A stretch of DNA of 64,000 nucleotides. Origin: Sphingobium sp. Leaf26. GTDB taxonomy: Bacteria > Pseudomonadota > Alphaproteobacteria > Sphingomonadales > Sphingomonadaceae. Position 1 is the stretch's first letter; each line of letters begins with the position of its first letter. The stretch covers positions 765,415-829,414 of the forward strand of contig NZ_LMKV01000001.1 of NCBI RefSeq assembly GCF_001421665.1. The letters are read 5' to 3'. A program made the translations under genes and the position numbers. The notes under the pieces were generated by a model. That model worked only from the letters and a program-made list of their open reading frames with translations, had not been told where the DNA came from and made no database searches. This document shows, piece by piece, positions 59,267-64,000 of this stretch.

Positions 59267-60664
59267 ATGGCCAAGGATCGTCCCGTCTATATGGGGCCGC
59301 GCCTGCGGCGGCTGCGGCGCGACCTGGGCCTGACGCAAGCGGACATGGCCGCCGACCTCGACATTTCCGCCAGCTATGTCGCGCTGCTCGAACGCAACCA
59401 GCGGCCGCTGACCGCCGACATGCTGCTGCGGCTGGCGCGGACGTACAAACTCGACATGGCGGAGGTGGCGGGCGACGGCGGCGCGGAACAAACGGCGCGG
59501 TTGCAGGCGGTGCTGAAAGACCCGATGTTCGCCGACATCGACTTGCCCACGCTCGCCACAGGCGACGTCGCGGTCAATTATCCCGGCATCACCGAAGCGC
59601 TGCTGCGCCTCTACACCAGCTATCGCGAAGAGCATCTGGCGCTAGCGGATCGCGGCGCGGGTTCCGGGCCGGCCGAAGACATCGCCGATCCCGTCGCAGA
59701 ATCGCGCCGCTTCCTCGCCGCCCGTCGCAACAGCTTCCCGCTGCTGGACGATGCGGCGGAAAGGCTGGCGGCGGAAGCGGAATCCGAAGGCGGCCTCACC
59801 GCCTGGCTCAAGGCAAAGCATAATCTGCGCGTCCGCCGCCTGCCGTCGGACGTGATGGCCGGGTCCATGCGCCGTCTCGACCGGCATCGCGACGCGGTGC
59901 TGCTGGACGATGCGCTCGACGGGGCCAGTTCGCAATTCCAACTGGCGCTCCAGATCGCCTATCTGGACCTGCGCAAAAGCTTCGACGCGATCCTGAAAGA
60001 CGGCCAGTTCGCCCATGAAAGCGGCCGCCGCCTCGCCCGCCGCGCGCTCGCCAGCTACGCCGCTGCCGCCATCCTGATGCCCTATACCGCCTTCGCCAAA
60101 GCCGTCGAGGCGCGCCGCTATGATGTCGAAGCGCTGGCCCGGCAGTTCGGCACCAGTTTCGAACAGACCGCCCATCGCCTCACCACCCTGCAAAAGCCGG
60201 GGCAGGAGCGCGTCCCCTTCTTCTTCCTGCGGGTCGATCCCGCCGGCAATGTCAGCAAGCGTCTCGATGGCGCAGGCTTCCCTTTCGCCCGGCATGGCGG
60301 CTCCTGCCCGCTCTGGTCGGTGCATCGCGTGTTCGAAACCCCGCGCGAAGTGGTGACGCAATGGCTGGAACTGCCCGACGGCCAGCGCTTCTTCTCGATC
60401 GCGCGCACGGTGACGGCGGGCGGCGGAGGCTGGGGCGCCCCGAAGGTAGAGCGCGCCATCGCACTCTGCTGCGCGGCGGACCATGCGCACCGGCTGATCT
60501 ACACGCAGGGTGCGCCCGCGCCAGAGCCGACCTCGATCGGCGTCACCTGTCGCCTCTGCCACCGCGCCCAGTGCATGGCCCGATCCGCCCCGCCGATCGG
60601 TCGTGACATGCTGCCCGACGATTATCGCCGCACCCGCGCGCCCTTCGGTTTCGCCGATGGTTAA
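59267..60664 (+). CDS. XRE-family transcriptional regulator, short-chain fatty acyl-CoA responsive (ScfR/RamB type)
   Basis: 465 residues. The helix-turn-helix (about 10-65: RLRRLRRDLGLTQADMAADL, then ISASYVALLERNQRPLTADM) is followed by an IrrE-like region (about 195-290) lacking an HExxH zinc motif and a C-terminal domain with cysteines (GVTCRLCHRAQCMARSAPPI). This is the layout of RamB/ScfR regulators of acetate or propionate metabolism. Position next to aceA strongly supports control of the glyoxylate bypass. The ATG at 59267 follows AGGAG; an upstream extension is rejected. Confidence 0.88.
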   Translation: MAKDRPVYMGPRLRRLRRDLGLTQADMAADLDISASYVALLERNQRPLTADMLLRLARTYKLDMAEVAGDGGAEQTARLQAVLKDPMFADIDLPTLATGDVAVNYPGITEALLRLYTSYREEHLALADRGAGSGPAEDIADPVAESRRFLAARRNSFPLLDDAAERLAAEAESEGGLTAWLKAKHNLRVRRLPSDVMAGSMRRLDRHRDAVLLDDALDGASSQFQLALQIAYLDLRKSFDAILKDGQFAHESGRRLARRALASYAAAAILMPYTAFAKAVEARRYDVEALARQFGTSFEQTAHRLTTLQKPGQERVPFFFLRVDPAGNVSKRLDGAGFPFARHGGSCPLWSVHRVFETPREVVTQWLELPDGQRFFSIARTVTAGGGGWGAPKVERAIALCCAADHAHRLIYTQGAPAPEPTSIGVTCRLCHRAQCMARSAPPIGRDMLPDDYRRTRAPFGFADG

Positions 60665-60697
60665 CGGCTTTTTAGGTCGCCCGCGCGAAACAGGGGC

Positions 60698-61726
60698 ATG
60701 ACCGCCAATCGCCCCCGGATCGCCGCGACGCTCATCATGCGGAACGAGGCGCGCTGCATCGCCCGCTGCCTCGACAGCGTGCGGCCCCATGTCGACGCCA
60801 TGGTCGTGCTGGACACCGGATCGACCGACGACAGCGTCGCGATCGCCCGGCAATGCGGTGCGCAGGTCCATCATCTCGACTGGCCCGGCGATTTTTCCGC
60901 CGCGCGCAATCATGTGCTGGCGCTGGCCGATGCCGACTGGACTCTGGTGATCGACGCAGACGAATGGATCGCACAAGGCGGCGAGACAGTGCGCGACTGG
61001 TGCGACGGACCACCCCGGCTCGGCGCGCTGTGCATCCGCAGCAGCTTCGACCTGCCGCAGCAGGCCGGCCCTGCCCTGCCCTCGACCCGGAGCTGGATCG
61101 CCCGACTGCTGCCGCGCGGCGTCCGCTATGCCGGGCGCATCCACGAACAGCCGGTATCAGACCTGCCAGTGGAACGGACCACCCTCATCCTCGATCATGA
61201 CGGCTATGAGGATGCGCAGGCGGCGGGCAAGCGCGACCGCAACACGCCAATGTTGCTGGCGGCATTGCAGGGCGATCCCGAAAACCCTTATCTCCTCTAC
61301 CAATTGGGCAAGGAGGCGGAGACGGCCCGCGACTATGGCAGGGCGGCGGACTGGTATGATCAGGCCAGCGCCCGCACCCCCGACGGCGCACCCTGGACCC
61401 ACGGGCTGCTGATCCGCCGGCTCCATTGCCTCGGCCAGTCGGGCGCATCGGCGAAAGCCATCGCCATCGCCGGGCAGCAGATGGCCCATTGGCAGGAGTC
61501 GCCCGATTTCTTCTTCGTGCTCGGCAATCTGGCGATGGACCGGGCACTGGCGGAGCCTGCCTCTGCGCTCACCGAATGGCTGCCGCTGGCGGCCACGGCA
61601 TGGGAACGCTGTCTGGAGATTGGCGAGCGCCCCGATCTGGACGGATCGGTCGAGGGGCGCGGCAGCCATCTGGCACGGCATAATCTGGACGTCATCCGCC
61701 AGCAACTCGCGCTGCTGGGCGGGTAA
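60698..61726 (+). CDS. Family 2 glycosyltransferase with C-terminal TPR-like helices
   Basis: 342 residues. The GT-A domain (about 8-200) opens RIAATLIMRNEARCIARCLD and VLDTGSTDDSVAIA, with the nucleotide-sugar/metal motif Asp86-Ala-Asp88 (VIDADEW). The C-terminal part (about 210-340) is helical repeats (TPR-like, DPENPYLLYQLGKEAETARD). Acceptor and sugar are unknown. Its stop abuts the stop of the convergent small gene exactly, without a terminator between them. Confidence 0.88.
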   Translation: MTANRPRIAATLIMRNEARCIARCLDSVRPHVDAMVVLDTGSTDDSVAIARQCGAQVHHLDWPGDFSAARNHVLALADADWTLVIDADEWIAQGGETVRDWCDGPPRLGALCIRSSFDLPQQAGPALPSTRSWIARLLPRGVRYAGRIHEQPVSDLPVERTTLILDHDGYEDAQAAGKRDRNTPMLLAALQGDPENPYLLYQLGKEAETARDYGRAADWYDQASARTPDGAPWTHGLLIRRLHCLGQSGASAKAIAIAGQQMAHWQESPDFFFVLGNLAMDRALAEPASALTEWLPLAATAWERCLEIGERPDLDGSVEGRGSHLARHNLDVIRQQLALLGG

Positions 61727-61921
61727 TTACTCCTCGATGAGGTCCAGATAGGCGACCACATCATTGTCGGTCGCCAGATACAGCCCGTCCTGCACATCTT
61801 CCGGCTGCTGCTCGGCCACGCGCAGCGCCTCGCTCAGGGGGCCGTACAGGATTGTCATGGCCGCGCCATCGTCGCCCAGATGATAGAGGCGGACGGTCGC
61901 ACTGTCATAGGTGGTTCGCAT
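61727..61921 (-). CDS. Hypothetical 64-residue acidic protein
   Basis: MRTTYDSATVRLYHLGDDGA, AMTILYGPLSEALRVAEQQP, EDVQDGLYLATDNDVVAYLD. A small acidic alpha/beta protein with no membrane segment. GC-biased third positions and clean length suggest it is real. It is sandwiched between the glycosyltransferase and beta-helix genes. I do not recognise a family beyond 'conserved in sphingomonads' from memory. Confidence 0.6.
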   Translation of the reverse strand: MRTTYDSATVRLYHLGDDGAAMTILYGPLSEALRVAEQQPEDVQDGLYLATDNDVVAYLDLIEE

Positions 61922-61952
61922 GTCGTCGCCCTACCACAACGCTGTGCCTAAG

Positions 61953-62891
61953 TCAGCGCCGGTCCTTGACCTTCATGCTGGGCGCCAGTTCGTTCGCCCC
62001 GATCCGCACCGCATCGTCGGTAAAATTGGCGACGAAGGTGGAACCGCGCTCCAGACCCGGCACGAAACCCGCCTTGTTCCCCTCGATCACGAGGCCCGCG
62101 CTCGAATGTTCACGACCTTCGGGCGCGACGGTGATGAAGGCGGACCAGTTATCCTTGTCCTTGCCCTGCACCATTTCATTGCCCGTGATCGTGCCGGTCG
62201 CGCCATTGGACAGGTCGATCATATAATTGGTCAGGCGCCCGCCGCTATCGTCAAAGCTGTTGCCGCTGATGGTGACGCGGGCGGTCCGGGTTTTCAGATA
62301 ATGGCCGCCATCACCCTGGTCGAAGCGGCTGTTCGTGACGGACAGGCTGGCGAGCCGGCCGATATAGATGCCATGCGCGCAGTCGAGATCGCGATCGCAC
62401 CGGCCCAGCTTGCGGAAGGTCGACTTGTCGATCACCACCTGCCCGCCGTCATAATCGCCGGTCAGGATGCCTTCCTCGCTGTTGCGGAACAGGCTGTTGC
62501 GCACGGTGAGATTCCCGCTTTCCAGCCGGATGCCCGCACCATTGCCGTCAGGCACGCGGATATTCTGGAAGATGATGCCGTCCACCGTACTGGCCCGGCC
62601 GCGCAGCACCAGCGCGCCCTTGCCCTCGCACGGTACCCCGTCGAAAATCACCGTGCCGGGTGTGACCGCGCGAATGGTCACGTCGCCACCCTGCTGCACG
62701 CCGCACTGATGATAGCTGCCGGGCGCCACCACCACCGTACCACGCCGGTCGCCGATCGCGGCCAGCGCATCGCCGATGGAGGCAAAGCCCTGCCCCGTCT
62801 CGGCGACGGTGAAGGGCGCGGCATTGCCCTGCGCCAGCGCGGTCGAAGCGATGGCGGCAGAGACGAGGAGGCTGGTGGACATAATGCGCAT
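61953..62891 (-). CDS. Secreted right-handed parallel beta-helix repeat protein
   Basis: 312 residues. Signal peptide (MSTSLLVSAAIASTALAQG within the first 30 residues). The mature part is a ladder of short strands with repeated [N/D]-G-hydrophobic turns (for example GIIFQNIRVPDGN, LTVRNSLFRNSEEG, LSVTNSRFDQGDGG, VTISGNSFDDSGG, GTITGNEMVQ), typical of NosD/pectate-lyase-like beta-helices. No catalytic residues can be assigned. The gene could act on extracellular polysaccharide. The ATG at 62891 is chosen; another ATG three codons later is possible. Confidence 0.78.
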   Translation of the reverse strand: MRIMSTSLLVSAAIASTALAQGNAAPFTVAETGQGFASIGDALAAIGDRRGTVVVAPGSYHQCGVQQGGDVTIRAVTPGTVIFDGVPCEGKGALVLRGRASTVDGIIFQNIRVPDGNGAGIRLESGNLTVRNSLFRNSEEGILTGDYDGGQVVIDKSTFRKLGRCDRDLDCAHGIYIGRLASLSVTNSRFDQGDGGHYLKTRTARVTISGNSFDDSGGRLTNYMIDLSNGATGTITGNEMVQGKDKDNWSAFITVAPEGREHSSAGLVIEGNKAGFVPGLERGSTFVANFTDDAVRIGANELAPSMKVKDRR

Positions 62892-63000
62892 GCGGGGCAG
62901 GCTATAGCGCCCGCCCCGATGGGCCAATGGCCCGGCCGGACCCAATATCCCACTGCCCCATAAAGGGACGGACCGGGCTTCTGCGGTTAACCGTGGAACC

Positions 63001-63360
63001 TCACTCCCACTTGGCGGTCGCCTTCTGCGTCTTGGCGTTCCAGAAAATCTGGATCTTGCTGATCGTGCAAAGGTCGAAATTGGTCCAATAGGCCTCGTCG
63101 CCGTCGGTGAAGATCACCTTCAGGTCGTAATTGCAGATGGCGTTCTTGGCCTTGAAGGTGATGGGCACGGAATGCGCATCTTCCAGCACCTCGTCCTCCA
63201 TCACGTCGTCGCCCCAATTTTTGGCCTTGGCAGGCGAGACATAGACTTCGGAAATATCGTAACCGGTCTTGTTGAACAGCGTGAAGTCCTGATCCCCGGC
63301 GAACGCAGGCGCAGCAAAAGACAGGGCGCAGGCGCCCAGAATAACGGCAATGGCTTTCAT
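63001..63360 (-). CDS. Exported protein of unknown function (TNFxLFNKTGYDI-type domain)
   Basis: 119 residues. Signal peptide MKAIAVILGACALSFAAPAFA with an AFA cleavage site. Mature domain: DFTLFNKTGYDISEVYVSPA, then KNWGDDVMEDEVLEDAHSVP and ICNYDLKVIFTDGDEAYWTN, a beta-rich fold with two cysteines that can pair. Such small periplasmic proteins are sometimes mislabelled as an enzyme; nothing catalytic is seen. Own transcript, apparently. Confidence 0.75.
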   Translation of the reverse strand: MKAIAVILGACALSFAAPAFAGDQDFTLFNKTGYDISEVYVSPAKAKNWGDDVMEDEVLEDAHSVPITFKAKNAICNYDLKVIFTDGDEAYWTNFDLCTISKIQIFWNAKTQKATAKWE

Positions 63361-63484
63361 GAATTTTCCCCCCGATCCGGCAGGTTGCCGGCTCGGCGCG
63401 GAGATAATCATATTCCCGGCAACAAGAATAGATGGATTCCTCTATACTTAACCCAAATCACAAAAATCCCGCCCTCCTTGTTTT

Positions 63485-63919
63485 TCAACCGGGAAACAGG
63501 TCCACACGATCGGCATCGGGCAGGATCGTATCGAGCAGCAGCGACCGGTGACAGCCGGACGGATCGCGCTCGAAACAGAGCAGCGCGGCGGGAGTTTCCG
63601 CCGCCATGGCCTTCAACTGCTCGGCCTGTACGATCGCTTCGGGCAGGTCGAGCTGGCGCGCGTAGATGTCGGCCAGCCGCGCATGCTGGCCCTTGCGCGC
63701 CGCCGCGCGCCCCTCTGCCGGCGTCCCCAGCGCCTTCAGCCCGACATAGGCGATCCCCGCCTCCCGCAACCCGGCGGCGAGGATATTCTTCGAAAAACCG
63801 GGCCGCCGCGACAACGGCACAGCCCGCACATCGACCAGCAGGCGCACGCCCGCGACGTGCAACGTGGCGACCAGTTCCGCCTGCGTCGCGCCCTCATAGC
63901 CGATGGTGAAGATCTGCAT
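63485..63919 (-). CDS. DUF488 family protein
   Basis: 144 residues. MQIFTIGYEGATQAELVATL, LLVDVRAVPLSRRPGFSKNI and LLCFERDPSGCHRSLLLD are the DUF488 signature blocks; the Cys, Glu and His residues in the last block (CFERDP, CHR) are conserved and may be catalytic. The function of the family is unknown. It is divergent from whatever lies beyond the window edge; the last 80 bases hold no complete gene. Confidence 0.9.
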   Translation of the reverse strand: MQIFTIGYEGATQAELVATLHVAGVRLLVDVRAVPLSRRPGFSKNILAAGLREAGIAYVGLKALGTPAEGRAAARKGQHARLADIYARQLDLPEAIVQAEQLKAMAAETPAALLCFERDPSGCHRSLLLDTILPDADRVDLFPG

Positions 63920-64000
63920 GGAGGAGAGATAGGGAGCGCGCGGCGCATTTACAGGGAATGTCCATGGAACGATCCCTGGCGCAGGCCGGGGAACAACATC

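Overview
The window looks like chromosomal DNA of an alphaproteobacterium in the Sphingomonadaceae (Sphingobium/Sphingomonas-like). This rests on gene content and style: high GC with strong G/C third-position bias, rpoBC, a DUF2312 GapR homologue, a DUF1476 ATPase-inhibitor subunit, hrcA-grpE, a TonB receptor with a PepSY reductase, and four copies of a TTCGACAGGCTCAG-type palindromic repeat. No search was run; all names come from reading the translations.

Layout. 0-9.6 kb: 3' end of a probable class V aminotransferase, a terminator-like hairpin, rpoB, a 37-codon membrane micro-ORF, rpoC, a strong terminator and tRNA-Gln(CUG). 9.6-12.4 kb: a 932-residue RTX-like secreted protein of about seven 110-residue modules. 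12.4-18 kb (minus strand): FAD-dependent dehydrogenase, then the DUF2946 / TonB receptor / PepSY reductase set. 18-22.3 kb: LiuR-like MerR regulator, acyl-CoA dehydrogenase, a small hypothetical gene, an amino acid permease. 22.3-25.4 kb: dnaK-dnaJ. 25.5-27.1 kb: copper-chaperone-like lipoprotein, a putative zinc peptidase, a ParDE toxin-antitoxin pair. 27.1-30 kb: sdhCDA without sdhB, followed by a small AT-richer membrane protein.

30-40 kb: a soluble chemotaxis-type sensor, prmA, dienelactone hydrolase, ruvC, yebC, ybjQ, gapR, DUF1244, pyk, rpmJ, a lipoprotein and an M14 carboxypeptidase. 39.8-44.3 kb: DUF2218 and a His-rich PadR (YqjI-like) regulator with duplicated candidate operators, threonine synthase, hrcA-grpE and a DUF6438 lipoprotein. 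44.4-48 kb: rph, rdgB, hemW. 48-50.5 kb: a BlaI/M56 pair with two BlaI-type operators but no beta-lactamase beside it. 51-55.3 kb: grxD, bolA, ATPase inhibitor, leuCD with a secreted micro-ORF between them, and a GST. 55.4-64 kb: DUF885 peptidase, aceA with its divergent ScfR-type regulator, a glycosyltransferase, a beta-helix protein, small hypotheticals and DUF488.

Most of the window is core metabolism and information processing. The accessory or under-described parts are the two micro-ORFs (rpoB/rpoC and leuC/leuD), the mosaic RTX-like gene, the ParDE/small-protein segment next to sdhA, the BlaI/M56 unit, the PadR/DUF2218 unit, and several families of intergenic palindromes. No CRISPR array, prophage, insertion sequence or replication origin was recognised.
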